Assembly: GCA_048158365.1 (NCBI GenBank)
Contig: JBLLNL010000016.1
Reading direction: 5' to 3' (one strand)
DNA from: Azoarcus_F sp048158365
Lineage (GTDB): Bacteria > Pseudomonadota > Gammaproteobacteria > Burkholderiales > Rhodocyclaceae
Length of the DNA: 40,091 nt
Part shown: piece by piece, positions 31,519-40,091 of the stretch
Layout of the letters: every line of letters starts with the position of its first letter
Numbering within the stretch: the first letter of the stretch is position 1
The notes under the pieces: generated by a model
Database searches by the model: none
What the model saw: the letters and a program-made list of their open reading frames with translations, nothing else
What the model was told of the DNA's origin: nothing
Position numbers and translations under genes: made by a program

Positions 31519-34500
31519 ATGAAGCGCATGCTTTTCAATGCGACGCAGGCCGAGGAACTCCGCGTCGCGATCGTCGATGGTCAGAAACTCATTGACCTCG
31601 ACATCGAATCGGCCGCCAAGGAAGAACGCAAGAGCAACATCTACAAGGCCGTCATCACCCGCATCGAGCCCAGCCTCGAAGCGGCTTTCGTGGACTACGG
31701 TTCCGAACGTCACGGCTTCCTCCCGTTCAAGGAAATCGCGAAGACCAACTTTTCCGGCGGTGCGGACGGGGGGAAGGCGCGTATCCAGGACGTACTCAGC
31801 GTCGGACAGGAACTGATCGTCCAGGTCGAGAAGGACGAGCGCGGCAACAAGGGCGCCGCGCTGACGACCTACATCTCGCTGGCCGGCCGCTACCTGGTGC
31901 TGATGCCGAACAACCCGCGCGGTGGCGGTGTGTCGCGTCGCGTCGAAGGTGACGAGCGCGCCGAACTGCGCGAGATCATGGATGACCTGGAGGTGCCTTC
32001 AGGCATGAGCCTGATCGCCCGCACCGCCGCGATCGGACGCAGTGCCGAAGAGCTGCAGTGGGACCTCAACTACCTGTTGCAACTGTGGCAGGCGATCGAA
32101 GGCGCGGCCCAGAGCCAGGGCGGCGCCTTCCTGATCTACCAGGAAGGCAGCCTCGTGATCCGCGCGATCCGTGACTACTTTCAGCCCGAGATCGGCGAGA
32201 TCCTGATCGATACCGACGACATCTTCGAGCAGGCGCGCCAGTTCATGGCGCATGTGATGCCGGGCAACGTCGCCAAGGTCAAGCGCTACAACGACGACGT
32301 GCCGCTGTTCTCCCGCTTCCAGATCGAACACCAGATCGAATCCGCGTATTCGCGCCAGGTGAATCTGCCCAGCGGCGGCGCGGTCGTGATCGACCACACC
32401 GAGGCGCTGGTGTCGATCGACGTGAACTCCGGCCGGGCGACCAAGGGTGCCGACATCGAGGAGACCGCGCTGCGGACCAACCTCGAGGCCGCGGAGGAGA
32501 TCGCACGCCAGCTCCGGCTGCGCGACCTCGGCGGCCTGATCGTGATCGACTTCATCGACATGGAGTCGCAGAAGAATCAGCGCGAAGTCGAGAACCGGCT
32601 ACGCGAGGCCCTTCATTTCGACCGCGCCCGGGTCCAGACCTCCAAGATCAGCCGCTTCGGTCTGCTCGAGCTTTCTCGCCAGCGCCTGCGCCCCGCGCTG
32701 GCCGAAACCAGCTACATTCCGTGCCCGCGCTGCAACGGCACAGGCCACATCCGCAGCACCGAATCGTCGGCCCTGCACATCCTGCGCATCCTCGAAGAAG
32801 AGGCGATGAAAGAAAACACCGGCGCGGTGCATGTGCAGGTTCCGGTCGATGTCGGCACCTTCCTGCTCAACGAGAAGCGCGCCGACATCGCCCGCATCGA
32901 ACATCGTCACAAGATCATCCTGTTCATCGTGCCTAATCGTCATCTCGAGACGCCTCACCACGAGATCATCCGCCTGCGGCACGACCAGTTGAACCTGGAA
33001 GACATCGCGCTGGCGAGCTACCAGCTGGTCGGCGCGCCGGCCGCCGAAGATGCCCGCCTGCCCGGCGCGGAAGGCACTGCCAAGCCGGCGCGCGCCGAGG
33101 CACTGGTCAAGGGCATCTCGCCCGGACAGCCCGCACCGAACATCGCGCCTGTGGCCGAGCCGACCCCGGAACCGGTGGTGATCGCAGCCAAGCCCGGCTT
33201 CTTCGAACGGATCTTCGGCTGGCTGCGCAAGGAGCCCGCAGCGCAAGCGGAAGCCGTGCCGACCGAAGCCCAACCGGAGCGGCGTGAATCGCGGCCGCGC
33301 GGCGAACGCAGCGAACGCGGCGACAAGCGTCGCAGTGGCGAAAATCGCAACCGTCGCGATACGCCGCGCACCGAACGCACCGAACGCACCGAACGCAGCG
33401 CCGACGGCGATCAGGCGAAGCGCGCCAACCGCCAGCAGGGCAAGCGTCCCGAAGCGGGCGAGCGCGATGCCGCGCAAGCGCAGGAGCGCGACACGGCCGG
33501 CGGTCGCCGCGGACGCGGCCGGGGTCAGCGGGGTCAGCAGAAACCCGACGAGACCGGCGCGCAGGTCGAAGCCGCGGCAGCCATTCCGACGGCCGTGACC
33601 GCACTCGCGGTCGCCGAAACCGTGCCGGAGAACGTCGAAGTCCCGGCGATCGAGGCACCGCCTGCGGGTCCGGTCGATGCGACCGGCGAACGTGACGGCG
33701 GCGCACCCAAGCGCAGGCGTCGCGGACGCGGTCGACGCGGCAATCGGGCCGATGGCAGCGAGCAGGCCGGTGGCGAGAACGGGGACACCACGCTCGAAAC
33801 CGATGCCGGCGACGACAGCGACGCCGGCAGCGAACCCGCGGCGCGCGCAGCGCTTCGGACCGTCACCACAGTCGCATCGGAAGCGACCTCCGCCGCCGCA
33901 AGCGAGACAGCCGGAGAGACGGCCGAGAGCGTGGCAACCGGGCAGGTCGAGCCCTCTCCATTGCCGGTCGTCGCGAGCCAGGCCGAGCAGGTCGAGGCCG
34001 TCGTGCCGGCGACCGAGCACGCGCCGATGCCGGTCAGGATCGAGGCCGAGCAGGTCGATACGGAATCCGCCCCGGTCGAGCGGACCGTGATCGAACCGGA
34101 ATCTGCCGAAGTCGTTGCGGCATCGAACGAAGCGGGCACCCCGGCAGCGTCGGCAGGCGCCGCGGCTCCGGCCGCGGAACCCGAGGCCGCGGAACCCGTG
34201 CGGGTCGAACCCGCGCCCGCATCGACCGAGGAAGCCGTCGCCGCATCGGAGCAGCCTGCAGCGCAAGAGATGACTGCATCGGAAGCGGAACTGCCGACCG
34301 AGCGCGCCGAGGTCGCCCCCACCGAGGCGCCACAAGTGGCCGAGCCGGTGATCGCCGCGGAAACCGCGGAGGCGGCGCCTGAAGCGGGAGCGGTCGCGCC
34401 CGTGCAGAAAGAAGCTCAGACCCCGAGCGCACCGATCGAGATCGGCGCGGCTCTGGCAGAGAGCGGCCTGGTCATGATCGAAACCGATCGATCCAAGGTC

Positions 34501-34608
34501 AGCCAGGTCTCGACCGATGACGACACCACCCGACTGGGGCGCACGCCGCGCACCGCGCCGGTGACGACATCGAGCGAGCCGCTGCAGCAGGTCGAAACGC
34601 GCAAGTAG
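31519..34608 (+). CDS. rne: Ribonuclease E
   Basis: RNase E is the endonuclease at the core of the RNA degradosome, acting in mRNA decay and in tRNA and rRNA processing. The 1029-aa protein has an N-terminal catalytic half with an S1 domain (about 35-125), metal ligands Asp301 (SIDVNSG) and Asp344 (VIDFIDM), and the zinc-link Cys402/Cys405 (CPRCNGTGH). These sit two residues before the E. coli positions. A probable membrane-targeting amphipathic helix follows (GFFERIFGWLRK, about 560-571). Next come Arg-rich RNA-binding regions (about 590-680 and 730-745) and an acidic Ala/Glu/Val-rich tail to the end. ATG 31519 has GGGAGAA nine bases upstream. The long leader suggests autoregulation. Confidence 0.97.
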   Translation: MKRMLFNATQAEELRVAIVDGQKLIDLDIESAAKEERKSNIYKAVITRIEPSLEAAFVDYGSERHGFLPFKEIAKTNFSGGADGGKARIQDVLSVGQELIVQVEKDERGNKGAALTTYISLAGRYLVLMPNNPRGGGVSRRVEGDERAELREIMDDLEVPSGMSLIARTAAIGRSAEELQWDLNYLLQLWQAIEGAAQSQGGAFLIYQEGSLVIRAIRDYFQPEIGEILIDTDDIFEQARQFMAHVMPGNVAKVKRYNDDVPLFSRFQIEHQIESAYSRQVNLPSGGAVVIDHTEALVSIDVNSGRATKGADIEETALRTNLEAAEEIARQLRLRDLGGLIVIDFIDMESQKNQREVENRLREALHFDRARVQTSKISRFGLLELSRQRLRPALAETSYIPCPRCNGTGHIRSTESSALHILRILEEEAMKENTGAVHVQVPVDVGTFLLNEKRADIARIEHRHKIILFIVPNRHLETPHHEIIRLRHDQLNLEDIALASYQLVGAPAAEDARLPGAEGTAKPARAEALVKGISPGQPAPNIAPVAEPTPEPVVIAAKPGFFERIFGWLRKEPAAQAEAVPTEAQPERRESRPRGERSERGDKRRSGENRNRRDTPRTERTERTERSADGDQAKRANRQQGKRPEAGERDAAQAQERDTAGGRRGRGRGQRGQQKPDETGAQVEAAAAIPTAVTALAVAETVPENVEVPAIEAPPAGPVDATGERDGGAPKRRRRGRGRRGNRADGSEQAGGENGDTTLETDAGDDSDAGSEPAARAALRTVTTVASEATSAAASETAGETAESVATGQVEPSPLPVVASQAEQVEAVVPATEHAPMPVRIEAEQVDTESAPVERTVIEPESAEVVAASNEAGTPAASAGAAAPAAEPEAAEPVRVEPAPASTEEAVAASEQPAAQEMTASEAELPTERAEVAPTEAPQVAEPVIAAETAEAAPEAGAVAPVQKEAQTPSAPIEIGAALAESGLVMIETDRSKVSQVSTDDDTTRLGRTPRTAPVTTSSEPLQQVETRK
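33367..33393 (+). repeat. Three tandem 9-bp repeats in the rne Arg-rich region
   Basis: CGCACCGAA is repeated three times in frame, encoding three Arg-Thr-Glu units in a basic linker of RNase E. A partial fourth CGCA follows. Repeats in disordered linkers vary easily in copy number between strains. Confidence 0.85.
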
Positions 34609-34626
34609 GTTTCGCGCGGCTGACAC

Positions 34627-34656
34627 ACAACGGGCGTCCCGAGGGGCGCCCGTTGT
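34627..34656. terminator. Bidirectional hairpin between rne and the phosphatase gene
   Basis: ACAACGGGCG and CGCCCGTTGT form a perfect 10-bp inverted repeat with a 10-base loop. It lies 18 bases after the rne stop and 10 bases beyond the end of the convergent phosphatase gene. No T-run flanks it on either strand, so it may act as a boundary or RNA-processing block rather than a classic intrinsic terminator. Confidence 0.65.
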
Positions 34657-34666
34657 GCTTGCGCGC

Positions 34667-35140
34667 TCAGCCGGGCGAGAAACGCTCGATCAGCCCGCCG
34701 ACGCCGTCCTCGCAGTAATCGAGCACGGCTTCGAAGCCGGCCTCGCCCCCGTAATAAGGGTCGGGCACTTCGTCCAGCGGGTAGCGTCGCGCGTGATGCA
34801 TGAACAGGCCCAGCTTGGGCCGGTACACCTGGGGACACAGTCGCTGCATGATCTGCAGATGGCCTGCGTCCATGGCCAGCACCAGGTCGAAACGCTGGAA
34901 GTCGGCAATCTCGATCTTGCGCGCGCGCAGCGCCGACAGATCGTAACCCCGTCTGGCCGCCGCCTTGACCGCGCGCGGATCGGGTGCCTCACCCACGTGG
35001 TAGCCGTGGGTTCCGGCCGAGTCGACGTCCATCCGCCCTGCCAGACCGGCTGCTGCGATCAGGTGTCGCGCCACGCCCTCGGCGGTCGGAGATCGGCAGA
35101 TGTTGCCCGTACATACGAACAGTATTGTCCTGGCTTCCAT
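34667..35140 (-). CDS. Low-molecular-weight protein tyrosine phosphatase
   Basis: This 157-aa LMW-PTP dephosphorylates phosphotyrosine, with a Cys nucleophile. The P-loop VCTGNICRSP holds Cys10 and Arg16, and the general-acid Asp lies in EVPDPYYGG near residue 126. Bacterial family members often oppose tyrosine kinases of exopolysaccharide synthesis, but no such kinase is nearby. The ATG is 12 bases after the uvrB stop, so it is probably co-transcribed with uvrB, as in other betaproteobacteria. It converges on rne. Confidence 0.93.
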   Translation of the reverse strand: MEARTILFVCTGNICRSPTAEGVARHLIAAAGLAGRMDVDSAGTHGYHVGEAPDPRAVKAAARRGYDLSALRARKIEIADFQRFDLVLAMDAGHLQIMQRLCPQVYRPKLGLFMHHARRYPLDEVPDPYYGGEAGFEAVLDYCEDGVGGLIERFSPG

Positions 35141-35152
35141 GTCTCCACCTCG

Positions 35153-37221
<2,069 letters not shown>

Positions 37222-37222
<1 letters not shown>

Positions 37223-37230
37223 GCTAAAAT
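37222..37230 (+). promoter_or_regulatory. Possible extended -10 for the aminotransferase gene
   Basis: TGC followed by TAAAAT forms an extended -10 at the uvrB start, directed at the aminotransferase gene. No -35 is recognisable. The leader would be about 154 bases. Confidence 0.3.
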
Positions 37231-37390
37231 TCCACGTTGTTTCGGGCCCGGCCACCGCGCAAGTCGGCGGTGTCGACGCGGCCAGAGATCCGATTATTTC
37301 TCAATTTGCAGCGCAAGGCACGGCGGGATGGACCTAAGGCCGCACCCGCGGTTCCCCCCGCGCCGATCAGCGTCTCACACTGGAGCCAAA

Positions 37391-38599
37391 ATGTCCGCCT
37401 CGATCTTTGCCAACGTCGAAATGGCCCCCCGCGACCCGATCCTGGGTCTCACCGAAGCCTTCAATGCCGATACCCGCGCCGAAAAGGTCAATCTCGGTGT
37501 CGGTGTCTACTACGACGACAATGGCAAGGTTCCGTTGCTCGCAGCGGTCAGGGCGGCCGAGAAGACCCGCTTCGAGGCGGCGGCACCGCGCGGCTATCAG
37601 CCGATCGAAGGCCCGGCCACCTACAACGGCGCCGTCCAGACCCTGCTGTTCGGCTCGGATTCCGAGCTGGTGTCGTCGGGCAAGGTCGTCACGTCGCAGG
37701 CCCTGGGCGGCACCGGCGCGCTGAAGAACGGGGCCGATTTCCTCAGAAAGCTGCTGCCGTCGGCCAGCGTGTATATCTCCGATCCGAGCTGGGAGAACCA
37801 CCGCGCGCTGTTCGAGGGCACCGGCTTCAAGGTCGAGAGCTATCCCTATTACGACGCGGGCACCCGCGGCGTGAACTTCGCGGCGATGAAGGCCGCGTTC
37901 GACACGCTGCCGGCCGGCTCCATCGTTGTGCTGCACGCCTGCTGCCACAACCCGACCGGTGCGGACCTGACCGAATCGCAGTGGGGCGACATCGTCGAGG
38001 CCTGCCGTGCGCGCGAGCTCGTCCCCTTCCTCGATATCGCGTACCAGGGCTTCGCCGACGGCATCGAACCGGACGCGGCCGCGGTGCGCATGTTCGGCGC
38101 GAGCGGGCTGCAGTTCTTCGTCTCCAGCTCATTCTCCAAGTCGTTCTCGCTGTACGGCGAGCGCGTAGGCGCGCTGTCCATCGTCACCGAGAGCAAGGAG
38201 GAGTCCGCGCGGGTGCTGTCCCAGCTCAAGCGCGTGATACGCACCAACTACTCGAACCCGCCGACCCATGGCGGCGTGGTCGTCGCGGCCGTGCTCAACT
38301 CGACCGAATTGCGCCAGATGTGGGAAGACGAACTGGGCCAGATGCGCGAGCGCATCCGCGACATGCGCGTGTCCCTGGTCGACAAGCTCAAGGCCGCTGG
38401 TGTCGCGCAGGACTTCTCGTTCGTCACCGCGCAGCGTGGCATGTTCTCGTACACCGGCCTGTCCGCCGCGCAGGTCGACACCTTGCGCGAGGAGCACGGC
38501 ATCTACGCGGTCTCCACGGGCCGCATCTGCCTCGCCGCGTTGAACTCGAAAAACATCGACCGCGTCGCCGCTGCGATCGCGGCTGTACTCAAGCCTTGA
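37391..38599 (+). CDS. Aspartate/aromatic amino acid aminotransferase (class I)
   Basis: This is a PLP enzyme transferring amino groups between aspartate or aromatic amino acids and 2-oxoglutarate. The 402-aa protein is close in length to E. coli AspC and TyrB. It has the PLP lysine Lys250 in SSSFSKSFSLYGER, Asn187 in HNPTG, Asp215 in FLDIAYQG and Arg258 of the phosphate site. Motifs alone do not separate AspC from TyrB. ATG 37391 has GGAG six bases upstream. It is divergent from uvrB, a frequent arrangement in betaproteobacteria. Confidence 0.93.
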   Translation: MSASIFANVEMAPRDPILGLTEAFNADTRAEKVNLGVGVYYDDNGKVPLLAAVRAAEKTRFEAAAPRGYQPIEGPATYNGAVQTLLFGSDSELVSSGKVVTSQALGGTGALKNGADFLRKLLPSASVYISDPSWENHRALFEGTGFKVESYPYYDAGTRGVNFAAMKAAFDTLPAGSIVVLHACCHNPTGADLTESQWGDIVEACRARELVPFLDIAYQGFADGIEPDAAAVRMFGASGLQFFVSSSFSKSFSLYGERVGALSIVTESKEESARVLSQLKRVIRTNYSNPPTHGGVVVAAVLNSTELRQMWEDELGQMRERIRDMRVSLVDKLKAAGVAQDFSFVTAQRGMFSYTGLSAAQVDTLREEHGIYAVSTGRICLAALNSKNIDRVAAAIAAVLKP

Positions 38600-38646
38600 A
38601 ACGGCGCCGCGCCCGCGCATAGGGAGATTCGACGGACGCATTGTTC

Positions 38647-38675
38647 TTGACGGTCAGCCGTGCGTTGCCTAGAAT
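38647..38675 (+). promoter_or_regulatory. Promoter for the tandem tRNA-Asn genes
   Basis: TTGACG (38647-38652) and TAGAAT (38670-38675) are separated by 17 bases and followed by a GC-rich discriminator GCGCGGC, typical of stringently controlled stable-RNA promoters. Transcription would start near 38682, six bases before the first tRNA. Confidence 0.75.
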
Positions 38676-38687
38676 GCGCGGCTCAAT

Positions 38688-38763
38688 TCCTCGATAGCTC
38701 AGTTGGTAGAGCAACGGACTGTTAATCCGCAGGTCGCTGGTTCGAGCCCAGCTCGAGGAGCCA
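38688..38763 (+). tRNA. tRNA-Asn (anticodon GTT), copy 1
   Basis: This 76-nt tRNA has an encoded CCA, acceptor stem TCCTCGA/TCGAGGA, D-arm AGCTCAGTTGGTAGAGC and anticodon loop CTGTTAA giving GTT. It is the first of two nearly identical copies. Confidence 0.97.
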
Positions 38764-38770
38764 CATTTTC

Positions 38771-38798
38771 GGCAGATCAGGCCCCACCTGATCATGCC
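38771..38798 (+). other. Hairpin in the spacer between the two tRNA-Asn genes
   Basis: GGCA-GATCAGG and CCTGATC-A-TGCC form an 11-bp stem with one bulged A and a 5-base loop. It sits between the tRNAs and probably serves in processing of the dimeric precursor. There is no T-run, so it is not a terminator. Confidence 0.6.
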
Positions 38799-38809
38799 AA
38801 TCCGGTAAT

Positions 38810-38885
38810 TCCCCGATAGCTCAGTTGGTAGAGCACCGGACTGTTAATCCGTTTGTCGCTGGTTCGAGCCCAGCTCGGGGAGCCA
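38810..38885 (+). tRNA. tRNA-Asn (anticodon GTT), copy 2
   Basis: This 76-nt tRNA has an encoded CCA, acceptor stem TCCCCGA/TCGGGGA and the same anticodon loop as copy 1. Differences lie mainly in the acceptor stem, the anticodon-stem flanks and the variable loop (TTTGTCG against CAGGTCG). The compensating acceptor changes indicate that both copies are functional. Confidence 0.97.
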
Positions 38886-38901
38886 CACAGCACGCAACGA
38901 T

Positions 38902-38925
38902 GCCATCCTGAGGGGTGGCGTTTTT
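38902..38925 (+). terminator. Rho-independent terminator after the tRNA-Asn pair
   Basis: GCCATCC and GGGTGGC form a 7-bp stem (one T-G pair) with a TGAG loop, followed by G and five T residues. It lies 16 bases after the second tRNA-Asn. Confidence 0.85.
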
Positions 38926-39045
38926 GCGTTTAGGGGGCGGGGATCGAACTCAGCGCCGTCGAATGGCACCGACCCTGCCCTGCCCCCCTTGCCGATGCTC
39001 GGTTGGCCGAACTGCGCGGGTTCCGGCGGCTTCTGGCGGCTCTAG

Positions 39046-39948
39046 TCAATCGGGCGCCACAAGCCAGCGCCCATCCCGCCACAGCAGCCACCCTCGGTAG
39101 GCGGTCCAGTCAGTCGGCAAATCATCAGTGAACGTCACTTCGGCCACCACGCTGCTCCCGCTGAAAGACGAGGCCCCAGTCACGTGGGCCTCCACGACCG
39201 CAAAAAGTGCCTCGCCAGCTGCGCAGGTAAAAGCAACCTCGGTGACGGCGCCCGCCACGCGCAGGTAATGATCGCCTGGAGGCAAGTCCACCGTGTGCAT
39301 CGCCAAGATGCTCCCAACCGCGCGCCTTGACCGGACCACGATGATCCGCAGATTCATCGGGTCCAGCTCATCGACGCTAATTCGGCTCGGGCAGGAGGAG
39401 GAGTGGGAACAGCTCACTACCAGCGTGCAGACGCCGGCCGCCGCGCGCTCAGCTAGGTAATCAGGCAGCCTCGTACCGTCGGACCACAGCTCCACTTGCC
39501 CCCGGTCTGTTACGTTCGTCAGACTGAACTCACCCGCTCGCAGGCCCAAGATCTCCATCTCGGGCTTCGCGGGCGGCGGGTAAATGCCACTTTTTATGAC
39601 CAGCTGGTGATCTCGTGCCACCAGTCGCTCCTGCGCATCCCAGCTCATGAGAGCGTACGCTTCCCAGTCGGTGCCAAAGACCCCACCAAACAAGGGAACG
39701 TATAGAAGGAAAGCCATCCCCGCCTGGGACTCCCGGTCGGTGACGCGCCACAGATCCAAACCCCAGCGCCGGCTGGTGAGCCAAGGCTCGCCCAGTAACA
39801 GCAGCGCCTCCGTGCGGGTCGTTACGCCCAACCGCATCACCTTGACGGACACGTCTGCCTCCCGAGCGCGGAAAGGCTCCCTAATCGTCACGTCAAAGCC
39901 CCAGCATCCACTGAGTAGCAGAAATGACAGCAGCAGAACAGGTCGCAT
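39046..39948 (-). CDS. Uncharacterised lipoprotein with BamE-like N-terminal region
   Basis: I do not recognise this 300-aa protein as a whole. It has a lipoprotein signal peptide ending in the lipobox LLSGC, with Cys15 as the lipidation site and Trp at +2, which predicts outer-membrane sorting. Residues about 38-115 follow the SmpA/BamE pattern (MRLGVTTRTEALLLLGEPW, a tryptophan-containing strand, then AYALMSWDAQERLV). The C-terminal 185 residues have no recognised domain; they include Cys residues in the segment CTLVVSCSHSSSC and a predicted beta-rich tail. The start at 39948 has GGAGG nine bases upstream. Base composition looks less GC-rich than the core genes by eye. It lies beyond the tRNA-Asn pair, an insertion hot spot. 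Confidence 0.7.
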   Translation of the reverse strand: MRPVLLLSFLLLSGCWGFDVTIREPFRAREADVSVKVMRLGVTTRTEALLLLGEPWLTSRRWGLDLWRVTDRESQAGMAFLLYVPLFGGVFGTDWEAYALMSWDAQERLVARDHQLVIKSGIYPPPAKPEMEILGLRAGEFSLTNVTDRGQVELWSDGTRLPDYLAERAAAGVCTLVVSCSHSSSCPSRISVDELDPMNLRIIVVRSRRAVGSILAMHTVDLPPGDHYLRVAGAVTEVAFTCAAGEALFAVVEAHVTGASSFSGSSVVAEVTFTDDLPTDWTAYRGWLLWRDGRWLVAPD

Positions 39949-40091
39949 TTCGGGAGACCTCCGACGTAGGTATTGGGTTTTGAATCGCCCCTTCCGGTTC
40001 GCAGGTTATCGCCTGCATCTCGCGCGTTGTAATCGTATTCCCGAGCAGGTTTCCCACTGCAGATTCCATTCTTCATGATCAAGCAGTCCAA
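39949..40091. other. Window end, upstream of the lipoprotein gene
   Basis: These 143 bases hold the lipoprotein ribosome site (GGAGG) and a less GC-rich stretch. An open frame on the minus strand reaches the window edge but resembles no known protein. No promoter or repeat was recognised. Confidence 0.4.

Noticed and set aside
32599..34626. 675-aa minus-strand frame opposite rne
   Set aside because: It is an antisense artefact of the repetitive GC-rich rne 3' half.
37223..37390. LexA box expected before uvrB
   Set aside because: I did not find a CTG-N10-CAG-type palindrome in the uvrB-aminotransferase gap.
38937..38951. Stretch whose complement resembles a tRNA T-arm (GAGTTCGATCCCC), possible attachment-site remnant
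   Set aside because: No matching acceptor stem or second copy is present, and 13 bases of similarity is weak.

Overview
The window is about 40 kb of GC-rich proteobacterial chromosome made almost entirely of housekeeping genes. Gene order points to a betaproteobacterium, possibly Rhodocyclales-like. The signs are rpoE-rseABC-mucD leading into lepA-lepB-DUF4845-rnc-era-recO-pdxJ-acpS-nagZ, the plsX-fab cluster behind yceD-rpmF, rne divergent from rluC-HAD-Rieske, and uvrB divergent from a class I aminotransferase. The genus is not determined. No CRISPR array, insertion sequence, phage gene or recognised defence system is visible.

Layout. 1-325 is the frameshifted 3' end of an Orn/Lys/Arg-type decarboxylase, followed by gabD (389-1849, +). 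1895-3960 (-) is a catabolic pair, a family III CoA-transferase and a mesaconyl/itaconyl-CoA-hydratase-like protein. A tRNA-Gly/tRNA-Cys unit (4220-4455, -) has its own consensus promoter and terminator just behind pgsA. From 19100 down to 4503 seventeen genes run on the minus strand, many joined by 4-base start/stop overlaps: rpoE, rseA, rseB, rseC, mucD, a glutaredoxin-like gene, lepA, lepB, a DUF4845 gene, rnc, era, recO, pdxJ, acpS, nagZ, uvrC and pgsA. They cover envelope stress, protein export, translation, RNA processing, cofactor synthesis, wall recycling, DNA repair and phospholipid synthesis. nadB (19339-20937, +) diverges from rpoE.

The fatty-acid/phospholipid block occupies 20912-27676 (-): yceD, rpmF, plsX, fabH, fabD, fabG, acpP, fabF and a YgfX-like membrane protein. 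A strong intrinsic terminator sits between rpmF and plsX, and the best promoter before yceD would give an almost leaderless mRNA. maf/yceF and a tetrapyrrole-methylase-type methyltransferase (27733-29024, +) diverge from yceD. They converge on a Rieske protein, a HAD phosphatase and rluC (29060-31006, -). A 512-bp intergenic region with a clear promoter precedes rne (31519-34608, +). uvrB and a low-molecular-weight tyrosine phosphatase (-) and an aspartate/aromatic aminotransferase (+) follow.

The right end holds two tandem tRNA-Asn genes with a consensus-like promoter and an intrinsic terminator. Beyond them the character changes: a lipoprotein of unknown function with a BamE-like N-terminal region (39046-39948, -) looks accessory. 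The most interesting leads are this lipoprotein at the tRNA border, the CoA-transferase/hydratase pair, the near-leaderless yceD start, the terminator inside the rpmF-plsX unit, and the YgfX-like gene whose 3' end overlaps nadB. I did not find a convincing new multi-gene system.
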